Below, one piece after another: positions 1 to 10,691 of a stretch of 64,000 nt of DNA. Position 1 is the stretch's first letter; each line of letters starts with the position of its first letter. The translations under genes and the position numbers were made by a program. The notes beneath the pieces are model-generated. The model made no database searches. It was not told the DNA's origin and saw only the letters and a list, made by a program, of their open reading frames with translations. Origin of the DNA: Corallococcus coralloides DSM 2259 (GTDB taxonomy: Bacteria > Myxococcota > Myxococcia > Myxococcales > Myxococcaceae); the NCBI RefSeq assembly GCF_000255295.1, contig NC_017030.1, positions 620,001-684,000 of the forward strand. Reading direction: 5' to 3'.

Positions 1-306
1 CGCGCGCTGATGCTGGACCCGGACGTGCTGCTGCTGGATGAACCCCTGGGCGCGTTGGATCCGCTGGTGCGCCATGACCTCCAGACGGACCTGCGCGGCA
101 TCTTCGAGCGGCTGGGCAAGACGGTGGTGCTCGTCACGCACGACCTGGCGGAAGCCGCCTTCCTGGGCGACGGCATCGTGTTGATGCGCGAGGGCCAGGT
201 GGTGCAGCAGGGCACGCTGGACGACCTGGAGGCACGTCCCAAGGATCCGTTCGTCACGCGGTTCATCCAGGCGCAGCGCCCGTTGCCCCTGCGGAGGCCG
301 GGATGA
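1..306 (+). CDS. Osmoprotectant ABC transporter ATP-binding protein (partial, 5' end outside window)
   Basis: C-terminal ~101 residues of an ABC ATPase; the reading frame is already open at base 1, so the start and the Walker A motif lie outside the window. Visible are the Walker B region (VLLLDEPLGALDPL), the D-loop and the H-switch (VLVTHDLAEAAFLGD), followed by a short tail without any obvious CBS domains. The stop overlaps the start of the next gene (ATGA), which encodes a substrate-binding/permease fusion of the OpuC/ProX type, so this is inferred to energise glycine betaine/choline-type import. A DEPLGALDP motif is typical of OpuCA/ProV-like ATPases. Substrate is inferred from the neighbour only. 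Confidence 0.85.
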   Translation, partial: RALMLDPDVLLLDEPLGALDPLVRHDLQTDLRGIFERLGKTVVLVTHDLAEAAFLGDGIVLMREGQVVQQGTLDDLEARPKDPFVTRFIQAQRPLPLRRPG

Positions 307-1796
307 TGCGCGCGCTGTCGCTGGCGTGGCTGCTGCTGCTCACCGTCGCGTGCACGAGCACCGAAGGAGGCGGCGGGCCCCAGGTGCGCGTGGGGTCCAA
401 GAAGTTCACCGAGTCCGTCATCCTCGGGGAGATGGTGACGCAGGTGGCGGAGCAAGCGGGCGCGCGGGCCTCGCACCGGCGCGAGCTGGGCGGCACCACG
501 GTGTTGTGGGAGGCGCTGCGCCGGGGCGAGCTGGACGTCTATCCCGAGTACACCGGCACGCTGCGGCAGGAGCTGCTCGTGGGCCGCGCGCTACCGGACG
601 ACGACGCACTGAGGAAGGCGCTCGCGGACGAAGGCCTGCGGATGAGCGCGTCGCTGGGCTTCAACAACACGTACGCGCTGGGCATGAAGGAAGCGGAGGC
701 CGAGCGGCTGGGCATCCGCCGCATCTCCGACCTGAAGGCGCACCCGGAGCTGCGCGTGGGCTTCAGCAACGAGTTCATGCAGCGGGGCGACGGCTGGCCC
801 GCGCTGCGCGACGCGTACGGCCTGCCCCAGCGCGACGTGCGCGGCCTGGACCACGACCTGGCGTACCGGGGCATGGAGAGCGGTGCCATCCAGCTCACGG
901 ACCTGTACTCCACGGACGCGGAGATCGCCGCCTACGGGCTGCGCGTGCTGGAGGACGACCGGCACCACTTCCCCGCGTACGACGCCGTGCTCCTCTACCG
1001 CGCGGACCTGGAGACGCGAGCGCCCCGGGTGGTCCAGGCGCTGCGCCGGCTGGAGGGCTCGCTGACGGAGGCGGAGATGGTCCAGCTCAACGCCCGCGCG
1101 CGGCTGGAGCACGTGCCGGAGGCTCGGGTGGCGGCGGACTTCCTCCAGGCTTCATTCGGCCTGACCACGGAGGTGCGCACGGACGGGCGGGGTGCGCGCA
1201 TCTGGCAGCGCACGCGCGAGCACCTGTTCCTCGTGGGGCTGTCGCTGGTGGCGGCCATCGCGCTGGCCATCCCGCTGGGCGTGGTGGCCGCGCGCCGTCC
1301 GCGCCTGGGGCAGGGCGTGCTGGGCCTCTCCAGCGTCATCCAGACGGTGCCGTCGCTGGCGCTGCTGGTGTTCATGATTCCGCTCCTGGGCATCGGCTCG
1401 AAGCCGGCCATCGCGGCGCTGTTCCTCTACAGCCTGCTGCCCATCGTGCGGAACACGGCGGCGGGGCTCCAGGGCATCCCGTGGGAGGTGCGCGAATCCG
1501 CGGAGGCGCTGGGCCTGCCGTCCGGCGCGAGGCTGTGGCGCATCGAGCTGCCCATGGCGGCGGCGTCCATCCTCGCGGGCATCCAGACGGCGGCGGTCAT
1601 CAACGTGGGCACCGCCACGCTGGGCGCGCTGGTGGGCGCGGGCGGCTACGGCCAGCCCATCCTCACCGGCATCCGCCTGGACGACGTGGGGCTCATCCTG
1701 GAAGGCGCGGTGCCCGCGGCGGTGCTCGCGCTCGCGGTCAGCGGCCTCTTCGAAGCGGTGGCGCGCGTGCTGGTGCCTCGGGGGCTGCGCGGCTGA
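303..1796 (+). CDS. Substrate-binding lipoprotein fused to permease, OpuC-type osmoprotectant importer
   Basis: A 497-aa protein joining two functions that are usually separate. Residues 1-17 form a lipoprotein signal ending in LTVAC, so the N-terminus is probably lipid-anchored. Residues ~28-280 are an OpuAC-like binding domain (VGSKKFTESVILGE, ELGGTTVLWEAL, DVYPEYTGT). Residues ~305-495 are a permease with several hydrophobic helices and an EAA loop (RESAEALGLPSGARLWRIELP region). It overlaps the upstream ATPase gene by 4 bp, indicating translational coupling; together they would make a complete importer in two genes. Order here is binding domain first, permease second. Likely ligands are glycine betaine, choline or similar quaternary amines, from family knowledge. 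Confidence 0.88.
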   Translation: MMRALSLAWLLLLTVACTSTEGGGGPQVRVGSKKFTESVILGEMVTQVAEQAGARASHRRELGGTTVLWEALRRGELDVYPEYTGTLRQELLVGRALPDDDALRKALADEGLRMSASLGFNNTYALGMKEAEAERLGIRRISDLKAHPELRVGFSNEFMQRGDGWPALRDAYGLPQRDVRGLDHDLAYRGMESGAIQLTDLYSTDAEIAAYGLRVLEDDRHHFPAYDAVLLYRADLETRAPRVVQALRRLEGSLTEAEMVQLNARARLEHVPEARVAADFLQASFGLTTEVRTDGRGARIWQRTREHLFLVGLSLVAAIALAIPLGVVAARRPRLGQGVLGLSSVIQTVPSLALLVFMIPLLGIGSKPAIAALFLYSLLPIVRNTAAGLQGIPWEVRESAEALGLPSGARLWRIELPMAAASILAGIQTAAVINVGTATLGALVGAGGYGQPILTGIRLDDVGLILEGAVPAAVLALAVSGLFEAVARVLVPRGLRG

Positions 1797-1799
1797 GCG

Positions 1800-2774
1800 C
1801 TACACCGGCTCCACGCGGGAGGCGGGCTCGGTCGCGGGCTCCAGGCGCGGCGCGTCCTCCGCGAGCCCCGCCGCGCACAGCCGCACCACGCACATCCACA
1901 CGCAGTCCGCGAGCAGCAGGTGCACCAGCTGCATCGCCACCGGCGCCAGCAGCACCAGGTTGATGATGCCCGCGCACAGCTGCGCGACGTACATGCCGGT
2001 GAGCCACGCGGACGCGCGCCGCACATCCGGCGAGGGACGCAGCCGCGCCACCTGACGGCCGCCGAACACCAGCAGCGCGCCCATGGCCACCGCGATGGCC
2101 GGGTGGAACATGCGCAGGCGCAAGAGCACGTGCGCCGTCTCCGACAGGTCCTGCTCGAAGCCATGCGCGAGGCTGGTGGCGGGGAAGAGCGTGTCGCCCA
2201 GCGCGGCCACCGCGCCGCTGACGCCCAGCACCAGCATGCCGGCGATGCTCCCGCCCAAGAGCGCGCCCACGACGCCCTGGCCCTGGAACGCCATGCGCGC
2301 GCGGCCCTTGGAGGACCACACCACCAGCGTCTGCGCGCCCACCAGGAGGAAGGTGTTGGTCAGGTGCACGCCCATCCACACCGCGCGTCCCAGGCGCGCG
2401 TCCTGTGCCACGTACTTGAGCAGCACGATGCCCGCGCCCACCAGGCCTTCGGTGAGCATGAACACCAGCGCCCAGAACGCCGCGCTGCGGCCCGGGTGGC
2501 CCTTCGGGAACTCGCGGCGGCCCCAGACGTAGAGCGCGACGGCGAGCACCGTGGCCAGTCCGCTGGTGACGCGGTGGGTGTACTCGATGAGGGTCTGGAT
2601 GGAGGGCGCGCGGGGCAGCACCTCGCCGTTGCAGACGGGCCAGTGGTCACCGCAGCCCGCGCCGGAGCCGGTGGCTCGCACGAACGCGCCCCAGAGGATG
2701 ACACCCAAGGTGTAGAGGAGCACGCCCTGGCTGAACCACTGGAAGCGGCGGGTGGCGGCGGTGGGAAGGGTCAT
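1800..2774 (-). CDS. ctaA: Heme A synthase (COX15/CtaA family)
   Basis: A 324-aa membrane protein with about eight hydrophobic helices. It should oxidise the heme O methyl group to give heme A for aa3-type cytochrome oxidase. Four His residues expected as heme ligands are visible in IEYTHRVTSG, GVHLTNTFLL, FHPAIAVAMG and QLVHLLLADC, and the extracytoplasmic Cys pair is in GAGCGDHWPVCNG. The start at 2774 (MTLPTAATRR) is chosen because GGGAGGG lies 4-5 bases upstream; an in-frame ATG 39 bases earlier lacks this. The gene stands alone: no ctaB or cox genes are adjacent. It converges on the osmoprotectant importer with a 3-bp gap. The last ~30 residues form a polar tail. Confidence 0.9.
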   Translation of the reverse strand: MTLPTAATRRFQWFSQGVLLYTLGVILWGAFVRATGSGAGCGDHWPVCNGEVLPRAPSIQTLIEYTHRVTSGLATVLAVALYVWGRREFPKGHPGRSAAFWALVFMLTEGLVGAGIVLLKYVAQDARLGRAVWMGVHLTNTFLLVGAQTLVVWSSKGRARMAFQGQGVVGALLGGSIAGMLVLGVSGAVAALGDTLFPATSLAHGFEQDLSETAHVLLRLRMFHPAIAVAMGALLVFGGRQVARLRPSPDVRRASAWLTGMYVAQLCAGIINLVLLAPVAMQLVHLLLADCVWMCVVRLCAAGLAEDAPRLEPATEPASRVEPV

Positions 2775-2921
2775 CGTGCCCTCCCAGTACCGCATCCGTT
2801 CACAGGGGACCACCGCGCGTCCGTGTCCGCCTGGCCGCCGCGCGCCAATGGCTCAACACCTGCGCTTATGGGGCCACCCACGACAGTCCCCAACCCCTGG
2901 GGAAGTTGTTAGCGTCACCTC

Positions 2922-4046
2922 GTGCCCCGAGACCGCGAAGCGCCCCCTGCCTCCTCGCCCCCTCACGATGCGGCTGAACGCCTGCGTCGGCTGGAGGCGG
3001 CCATCGAGGAGGGACGCGCGCGCAAGGACGCGGCCCTGGAGGCGTGGGTGCGCCGGATGGGCCGCCTGCCCACCGAGAAGGAGCGCGACCGCTGGGAACG
3101 GGAGTGGGAGCGCGGCGCGGAGCGGGAGCGCCAGCGGTGGGAGAAGCAGTGGGAGCGCGAGTCGAAGGACGCCCTGCGCCGCGCGGAGCGGCAGGCCAAA
3201 CGGGACGCGTACATCGCGCAGCAGCAGGCGCACCGGGAGGCGAAGCGCGCGGAGAAGGCGGCGCGGGAGGAGGCCTCGCGCAACCCGGTGGTAGGCGTGG
3301 GGCAGCTCGTCGTCGCGCTGGCGTGCGTGGCCACGGTGGTGCGTTTTCCGCATCAGTACTGGTGGCTGCTGTTCGTGGCGTTCGGCTTCTTCTCGGGGGC
3401 CGCGAAGCACCTGCGCCCGCGCAACAATCCCCTGCTGACGCGCGTGGAGGAGCCGCCCGCGCCGGTGCTGCCCCAGGCGAAGGTGCCGGAGGCGCCGGTG
3501 GATCCGCGCCTGACGCGCGTGGATGCGGTCTGCGAGAAGCTGCTCGCGGAGCTGCGAGCGGGGAGGGGCGTGTTGCAGGAGATGGTGCGCTCGCCGGAGC
3601 GCACCGTGCAGGACCTGCGCAAGAGCTGCCACGAGCTCATCCGCCGTGAGCGTGAGCTGCGCACGGTGGCGCCGCCGGAGGACGTGCAGCGGCTGGCGGA
3701 CGAGCGCAAGAAGCTGGAGACGCGCTGGGCCGCGGAGGAGGACGTGGTGGTGCGCGACCGGCTGCGCGCGGCGTTGCAGGTGCTGGATGAGCAGGTGCGC
3801 CAGCGCGCGGAGCTGACCCGGGCGGCGGACCGGCTGGAGGCCGAGTTCACGCGGCTCGCGTACACGCTGGAGAACCTCTACGCCCAGGTGCTGCGGGTGC
3901 GCTCGGCGGACGCGGCGGACGCGGACGTGGCCGGCGCGGGCCTGCGCCACAGCGTGGAGCAGCTGGGCGCGGAGGTGGACGCGGTGACGTCCGCCCTGGA
4001 AGAGGTGCACGGCGCGCCAGTGGATGGCCGGGTGCGCACGCGCTGA
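2922..4046 (+). CDS. Coiled-coil protein with two membrane helices, function unknown
   Basis: Family not recognised. 374 aa with a GTG start, in the region divergent from ctaA. Residues ~18-118 are extremely rich in R/E/K/W and read as a long charged helix with repeated REWERE/RWEKQWERE-like blocks. Residues ~124-162 hold two closely spaced hydrophobic helices (GQLVVALACVATVV and YWWLLFVAFGFFSGA). Residues ~190-365 return to charged helices that look like coiled coil. The topology implies both arms are on the same side of the membrane, probably cytoplasmic. Its stop codon directly abuts the stop of the convergent dehydrogenase gene. No clear Shine-Dalgarno sequence precedes the GTG, so the start is uncertain by some residues. 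Confidence 0.7.
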   Translation: MPRDREAPPASSPPHDAAERLRRLEAAIEEGRARKDAALEAWVRRMGRLPTEKERDRWEREWERGAERERQRWEKQWERESKDALRRAERQAKRDAYIAQQQAHREAKRAEKAAREEASRNPVVGVGQLVVALACVATVVRFPHQYWWLLFVAFGFFSGAAKHLRPRNNPLLTRVEEPPAPVLPQAKVPEAPVDPRLTRVDAVCEKLLAELRAGRGVLQEMVRSPERTVQDLRKSCHELIRRERELRTVAPPEDVQRLADERKKLETRWAAEEDVVVRDRLRAALQVLDEQVRQRAELTRAADRLEAEFTRLAYTLENLYAQVLRVRSADAADADVAGAGLRHSVEQLGAEVDAVTSALEEVHGAPVDGRVRTR

Positions 4047-5453
4047 TTATTCGCCCGCGTGCTTCGACGGTGGCGGTGCGCCGGACGCGCTGGTGATGCG
4101 GACGGTCTTCGCGTTGACGAACTCGCGGATGCCCAGGTCGGCCAGCTCGCGGCCGTGGCCGGAGTGCTTCACGCCGCCGAAGGGCAGGCGCGCGTCGGAG
4201 GCGACGAGCGCGTTGACGAACACCATGCCGGCCTCGATGCCGTCGATGAGGCGGCGCTGCTCGTTCGCGTCCTGGGTCCACACGCTGGCGCCCAGGCCGA
4301 AGGGCGTCGCGTTGGCCAGCTCGATGGCGTGCTCCAGGTCGCGGGCGCGCAGCAGCGTGGCCACGGGGCCGAAGAGCTCGTCATGGAACGCAGGGGCCTT
4401 GGGCGGCGGATCCGCCAGGACGGTGGGCGGGTAGAAGTTGCCGGGGCCGCCCTGGGGCTTGCCACCCAGCAGCAGGCGGGTGCCGGCCTTCACGCTCTCC
4501 TGCACCTGGGCGTGCAGCCCTTCGAGGATGCCAGGCGTGGCGAGCGGACCGACGTCGGTCTTCGGATCCATGGGGTCGCCGACCACCATGGTCTTCATGC
4601 GTTCGACGAAGCGGCGTTCGAACTCCTGGGCGATGGGCTCGGCGACGATGAAGCGCTTGGCGGCGATGCAGGACTGGCCGTTGTTGATGAGGCGCGCGGA
4701 CACGGCGGTGTGCACGGCCTTGTCCAGGTCCGCGCTGGGCATGACGATGAACGGGTCACTGCCGCCCAGCTCCAGCACGACCTTCTTGATGGCACGGCCC
4801 GCGGCGGCGCCGACAGCGCGTCCGGCGCCCTCGCTGCCGGTGAGGGTGACGGCCTTCACGCGAGGGTCTTCGATGACGCGGTTCACTTCCGACGTTTCGA
4901 TGAACAGGGATTGGAAGGCGCCTTCAGGGAAGCCGGCGGTGCGGAAGATCTCTTCGAGTGCGATGGCGCACTGGGGCACGTTGCTGGCGTGCTTGAGGAG
5001 GCCCACGTTGCCGGCCATGAGGGCGGGGGCGGCGAAGCGCACGACCTGCCAGAAGGGGAAGTTCCACGGCATGATGGCGAGGACGGGGCCCAGGGGCTGG
5101 TAGCGCACGAAGGCGGTGTCGCCATCCACGTCGATGGGCGTGTCGCGCAGGAGCTTCTCCGCGCGGGTGACGTAGTAGCGGCAGGCGGTGGCGCTCTTGA
5201 TGGACTCGGCCTTGGCGGCCTCCAGGGGCTTGCCCATCTCCTCCGTCATCATGCGGCCGAAGCGGGGGGCCTCGACTTCGAGGATCTCAGCAGCGCGGCG
5301 CATCCAGCGGGCGCGGTCGGCGAAGGACGTCTCGCGGTAGGAGCGGAACGTCTCCGCGGCCCGTTGCAGCTTGCGCTCCAGCTCCTCGGACGAGAGCACG
5401 TCGAACGTGCGCAGCGTCTTGCCGGTGGTGGGGCTGATGGTGGCGATGGCCAT
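4047..5453 (-). CDS. NAD(P)-dependent succinate-semialdehyde dehydrogenase-like aldehyde dehydrogenase
   Basis: 468-aa aldehyde dehydrogenase most like the Sad/YneI branch of succinate-semialdehyde dehydrogenases, which oxidise succinate semialdehyde to succinate. The general-base Glu228 lies in VVLELGGSDPF and the nucleophilic Cys262 in INNGQSCIAAKRF; IMPWNFPFWQ and the cofactor-binding GSEGAG are also present. The start at 5453 (MAIATISPTTG) is supported by GGGAGG nine bases upstream. An in-frame ATG 60 bases earlier gives a non-homologous N-terminus. There is no GABA aminotransferase nearby, so it probably handles semialdehydes from several sources. Substrate choice is inferred from family resemblance. 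Confidence 0.85.
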   Translation of the reverse strand: MAIATISPTTGKTLRTFDVLSSEELERKLQRAAETFRSYRETSFADRARWMRRAAEILEVEAPRFGRMMTEEMGKPLEAAKAESIKSATACRYYVTRAEKLLRDTPIDVDGDTAFVRYQPLGPVLAIMPWNFPFWQVVRFAAPALMAGNVGLLKHASNVPQCAIALEEIFRTAGFPEGAFQSLFIETSEVNRVIEDPRVKAVTLTGSEGAGRAVGAAAGRAIKKVVLELGGSDPFIVMPSADLDKAVHTAVSARLINNGQSCIAAKRFIVAEPIAQEFERRFVERMKTMVVGDPMDPKTDVGPLATPGILEGLHAQVQESVKAGTRLLLGGKPQGGPGNFYPPTVLADPPPKAPAFHDELFGPVATLLRARDLEHAIELANATPFGLGASVWTQDANEQRRLIDGIEAGMVFVNALVASDARLPFGGVKHSGHGRELADLGIREFVNAKTVRITSASGAPPPSKHAGE

Positions 5454-5644
5454 GTGCGGGTGCCTCCCGGTGAGAACGTCACCGGGTGATAACAGGCCAG
5501 ACCCCCGTGACAATGCCTCCGGAGTCCGAGCGTCCAGGTGCGTACGCCGCGAGACGGCGACTCAGGACTCCAGGACAGTGGGCAACAGCGCGTCCGACCG
5601 GAGCGCTCTCTCTTCTGCTCCAGGTATCCTGCCGAAGAGGATCC

Positions 5645-6157
5645 ATGACCTACCAGAACGAGTGGCGGCCCCGATTCTCCGGTCCACCCCACAGGTCGAG
5701 CTACATCGTGGAGGGCCGCCCGGTGGACGTGGACGCCTTGAGCGTGCGCACCATGAACTTCAGCCAGCACTGGCGGACACCGGGCATCGTTGAGGTTCGT
5801 TACGAAGTCACCTTGCCTGGTGCCTACGCCGTGGCGCTAATCGAACAGGACTGGGCCGATCTGGTGGAGGACTACCAGCGCTTCCCTTCGCCGGAGAATC
5901 CGTTGGATCAAGCGCTGCGTGCTCTGGACTGGCCCGAGCCGGCACGAGCGCTCGCGGACCCGGTGGCGGCCCCGCTGGTGCTCGACTCCTTCGCTCACGA
6001 GTTGCTGCTGCGCTGGTTCGACGACGGCGTCCCTTCAGGTCCCGGCTTCGTGCTCAACACCGTCGATGCGTTCCGCATGGCCGGTGCTGACGTGTACCTC
6101 GCAGGCCGAGCAAGGCCCCATGTTCCTGACGTGTCCTATGTCTATCAGGACGTCTGA
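5645..6157 (+). CDS. Hypothetical protein, 170 aa
   Basis: No family recognised. Start chosen at ATG 5645 (MTYQNEWRPRFSG) because AGAGGA lies six bases upstream; the open frame extends further upstream but with poor coding character. The protein is soluble, acidic and aromatic-rich, without signal peptide, membrane helix or repeats. A segment such as WADLVEDYQRFPSPENPLDQ and the closing DVSYVYQDV suggest a compact folded domain. Third-position GC is lower than in neighbours, which may mean more recent acquisition or weak expression. It is divergent from the dehydrogenase and followed by the exbD pair after ~136 bp, with no operon link apparent. Confidence 0.6.
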   Translation: MTYQNEWRPRFSGPPHRSSYIVEGRPVDVDALSVRTMNFSQHWRTPGIVEVRYEVTLPGAYAVALIEQDWADLVEDYQRFPSPENPLDQALRALDWPEPARALADPVAAPLVLDSFAHELLLRWFDDGVPSGPGFVLNTVDAFRMAGADVYLAGRARPHVPDVSYVYQDV

Positions 6158-6293
6158 GCAACGACGCATCGTCGTCTCTGCCCGGCACCCGTGACCGAAT
6201 CATGACCGAACCACCGGGTGCCCACGGCCAACGCCATCTTGGCCCCGTGGTCCCATGGCTTCTGACTCGCAGGTGCTCGCGCGGAGGCTGTGC

Positions 6294-6707
<414 letters not shown>

Positions 6708-6718
6708 GGAGGACCGCC

Positions 6719-7147
6719 ATGTACCCAAGGCGCCCTGTCGTGGTGAAGCCCCAGTCCGGTCTCCAGTCCGATATCAACGTCACGCCCCTGGTGGACGTGG
6801 TCCTTGTCCTGTTGATCATCTTCATGGTCGTGACCCCGCTCATGCGCGGCGAACTCCGGCTCCAGATCCCTCCATCCGGAGAGGTCGAATACCCACCGTC
6901 GAACGAGGGGGCTCCGGGCCTCGTGCGCCTCTCCGCGGACGGGAGGCTCTTCCTGGAGGGAGAACCCGTGAGTGAAGCCGATTACGTGCCCCGCCTGCGG
7001 GCCTTCCTCGCGGCCCGCCCCAGGGGCGAGCGTGAACTGTTCTTCCAGCCGGACGCGCAAGCCTCCTACGCACGACTCATCCAGGCCCTCGACGGGGCGA
7101 AGGCCGCCGGCGCGGAGGCGATGGGCATCGGCGTGGACCCGCCCTGA
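6719..7147 (+). CDS. ExbD/TolR family biopolymer transport protein (second copy)
   Basis: 142-aa paralogue of the preceding gene, starting 11 bp after it with GAGGAGG upstream of the ATG, so the two are co-transcribed. The membrane segment is almost identical (INVTPLVDVVLVLLIIFMVVTP), while the periplasmic domain has diverged. The proton-relay Asp is kept. Two different ExbD/TolR chains could form a heterodimer in one proton-driven motor, an arrangement used by several myxobacterial Agl/Gls-type motors, but the matching ExbB/TolQ subunit must be encoded elsewhere. Role (TonB-like energy transfer, outer-membrane maintenance or other) cannot be decided from the sequence. Confidence 0.88.
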   Translation: MYPRRPVVVKPQSGLQSDINVTPLVDVVLVLLIIFMVVTPLMRGELRLQIPPSGEVEYPPSNEGAPGLVRLSADGRLFLEGEPVSEADYVPRLRAFLAARPRGERELFFQPDAQASYARLIQALDGAKAAGAEAMGIGVDPP

Positions 7148-7221
7148 GCACCTGGAGCCTGTCCGACACTCGCCGCGAAAAGCCCGTGGCCAGCCCGCAC
7201 CCGCTGTCTTAAGTCACGGCC

Positions 7222-7950
7222 ATGTCACGAGGGCCATGGCGGTGGGTGTCGGGTTGGGACGTGATGGTGACGCGGCCCCTGGGGCTGCTCTTGCTCGTGG
7301 TCGCGTGCGTCCTGGGCTTCGTCGTCCTGTCCGACGAAGTCCATGAAGGCGACACGCAGGACATCGACGAGCGCATCGTCCGCTCCCTGCGCCGTGACGA
7401 AGACCCCGCGCTCCCCCGAGGCCCGTGGTGGCTCTCGGAGACCGCTCGCGACGTGACGTCCCTGGGCGGCTTCCCCGTCCTGGCGCTCCTCACCGCGGCC
7501 GTGTGCGGCTTCCTGCTGGTGGCCCGCCGCTACCGCACCAGCCTCTTCGTGCTGTCCTCCATCGTGGGCGGGTGGATCCTCAACGCGGCGCTCAAGAACC
7601 TGTTCCACCGCCCGCGCCCCTCGGTGGTGCCCCACCTCACCGAGACCATGTCCACCAGCTTCCCCAGCGGCCACGCCATGCTGTCCGCCATCACCTACCT
7701 CACGCTGGGCGCGCTCCTGGCCCAGTTCGCCGAGCACCGCCGCGTGAAGGTCTACCTCCTCGCCGTGGCCCTGGTGCTCTCCGTCCTCGTGGGCTGCACC
7801 CGCGTGTACCTGGGCGTGCACTACCCCACGGACGTGCTCGGCGGCTGGGTGGCCGGGCTCGCGTGGGCCCTGTTCGTCACCGTCGCCGCCCGCACCGTGC
7901 GCCGCCGCAGCCCCGCCCTGCGGGAAGAGGCCCAGCGCCCCGTGGAATGA
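7222..7950 (+). CDS. PAP2-family membrane phosphatase
   Basis: 242-aa integral membrane protein with about six hydrophobic helices and all three PAP2 signature motifs: KNLFHRPRP (residues ~125-133), PSGH (148-151) and RVYLGVHYPTDVLGG (194-208). His151 and His200 are the expected catalytic pair, with Arg194 helping bind phosphate. Family members dephosphorylate lipid phosphates such as phosphatidic acid, PGP or undecaprenyl pyrophosphate on the outer face of the membrane; the exact substrate is unknown. The hydrophilic segment 38-78 between helices 1 and 2 is longer than in minimal PAP2 proteins. It stands upstream of the deacetylase gene in the same direction, 115 bp away. Confidence 0.9.
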   Translation: MSRGPWRWVSGWDVMVTRPLGLLLLVVACVLGFVVLSDEVHEGDTQDIDERIVRSLRRDEDPALPRGPWWLSETARDVTSLGGFPVLALLTAAVCGFLLVARRYRTSLFVLSSIVGGWILNAALKNLFHRPRPSVVPHLTETMSTSFPSGHAMLSAITYLTLGALLAQFAEHRRVKVYLLAVALVLSVLVGCTRVYLGVHYPTDVLGGWVAGLAWALFVTVAARTVRRRSPALREEAQRPVE

Positions 7951-8065
7951 GCCTTGCGCCCACGGCCCCCTCGCGTGATGAAGGGGCCACCACCCATTTC
8001 GACCGGCTCCCCGTGACCCTCGTCCCCGTGAACATCCGCCACTCCCTGCCACCCGCGAGGCGCGG

Positions 8066-9844
<1,779 letters not shown>

Positions 9845-9870
9845 AGCCGGGCCCGTGGTAGTCAGGACCC

Positions 9871-10539
9871 GTGGACCTGGACGCGCAACGCCGTGAACAA
9901 CACAAGCTGCGGCTGTCGTGGATGCCGTGGCTCTACTTCAGCCTCAAGCCGCGCCACCGCGAGTGGGCGGAGGCCTGGCAGCGCGAGGTGCAGGACCGCC
10001 TGCGCGCGCTGGAGACAGTTGATATCGCCGAAGGATGTTTCATTGCTCCGGAGGCGCGCATCTTCGCGGAGCCCGGCCGCACCGTGCGCATCGGGCCGGG
10101 GTGCAGCATCGGCGCGGACGCCTTCGTGCACGGACCGGTCGTGCTGGGGCCGCGCGTCAGCCTCAACGCGCGCGTCAGCCTGGATGGCGGCGCGTGCGGC
10201 ATCCGCATCGGCGAGGGCAGCCGCATCGCCACCGGCGCCACGCTCTACGCCTTCGACCACGGGCTCGCGCCGGACCGCCCCGTTCGCGAGCAGCCCGTCA
10301 CTTCGAAGGGCATCGTGATTGGCCAGGACGTCTGGGTGGGCGCCAACGCGGGTATCACTGATGGTGTGACCGTGGGTGACCACGCGGTGATTGGCATGGG
10401 CGCCGTCGTCACCCGCGACGTGCCCCCGTGGGCCATCGTTGGGGGCGTGCCTGCACGCCTGCTCGGGGATCGCCGTCAACGTCCCCGATCCGGAATTCCC
10501 GGGGGGTGGGAGCCTCCGGACTCCGAGGGAAACCCTTGA
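9871..10539 (+). CDS. Left-handed beta-helix (hexapeptide) acyltransferase
   Basis: 222 aa from a GTG start. Residues ~48-195 contain hexapeptide repeats ([LIV]GxxxX pattern: [68 protein letters not shown]). This is the maltose/galactoside/chloramphenicol O-acetyltransferase superfamily, which transfers acetyl or acyl groups from CoA to sugars or other small acceptors. The likely catalytic His lies in LYAFDHGL. An N-terminal helix ([20 protein letters not shown]) precedes the fold, and the C-terminal ~25 residues are Gly/Pro-rich and probably disordered. It starts 26 bp after the deacetylase gene, so the two may share a transcript. Acceptor substrate unknown. Confidence 0.85.
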   Translation: MDLDAQRREQHKLRLSWMPWLYFSLKPRHREWAEAWQREVQDRLRALETVDIAEGCFIAPEARIFAEPGRTVRIGPGCSIGADAFVHGPVVLGPRVSLNARVSLDGGACGIRIGEGSRIATGATLYAFDHGLAPDRPVREQPVTSKGIVIGQDVWVGANAGITDGVTVGDHAVIGMGAVVTRDVPPWAIVGGVPARLLGDRRQRPRSGIPGGWEPPDSEGNP

Positions 10540-10555
10540 GTCCCGGGTGGGTCCA

Positions 10556-10586
10556 TTGACTTTGAAACATTCGAGCGCCCTATGCT
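10556..10586 (+). promoter_or_regulatory. Possible sigma-70-type promoter upstream of histidine kinase gene
   Basis: TTGACT at 10556-10561 and TATGCT at 10581-10586 with a 19-bp spacer, longer than the usual 17. It lies about 105 bp before the kinase start in an AT-richer patch. Sequence-only prediction. Confidence 0.35.
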
Positions 10587-10691
10587 TCGGGCCGCGGTGA
10601 GACGGGAAGAGGGGTCGGGCCCGGACGCACCGGGCGGGTTTCCCTCCCATCCAGATTTCATTCCGTTTCATCCGTGATGAAGGAGGCCGCG

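Noticed and set aside
2853-4010. Large minus-strand open frame opposite the coiled-coil membrane protein gene
   Set aside because: His/Arg/Leu-rich translation with no motifs, as is typical of shadow frames in GC-rich DNA.
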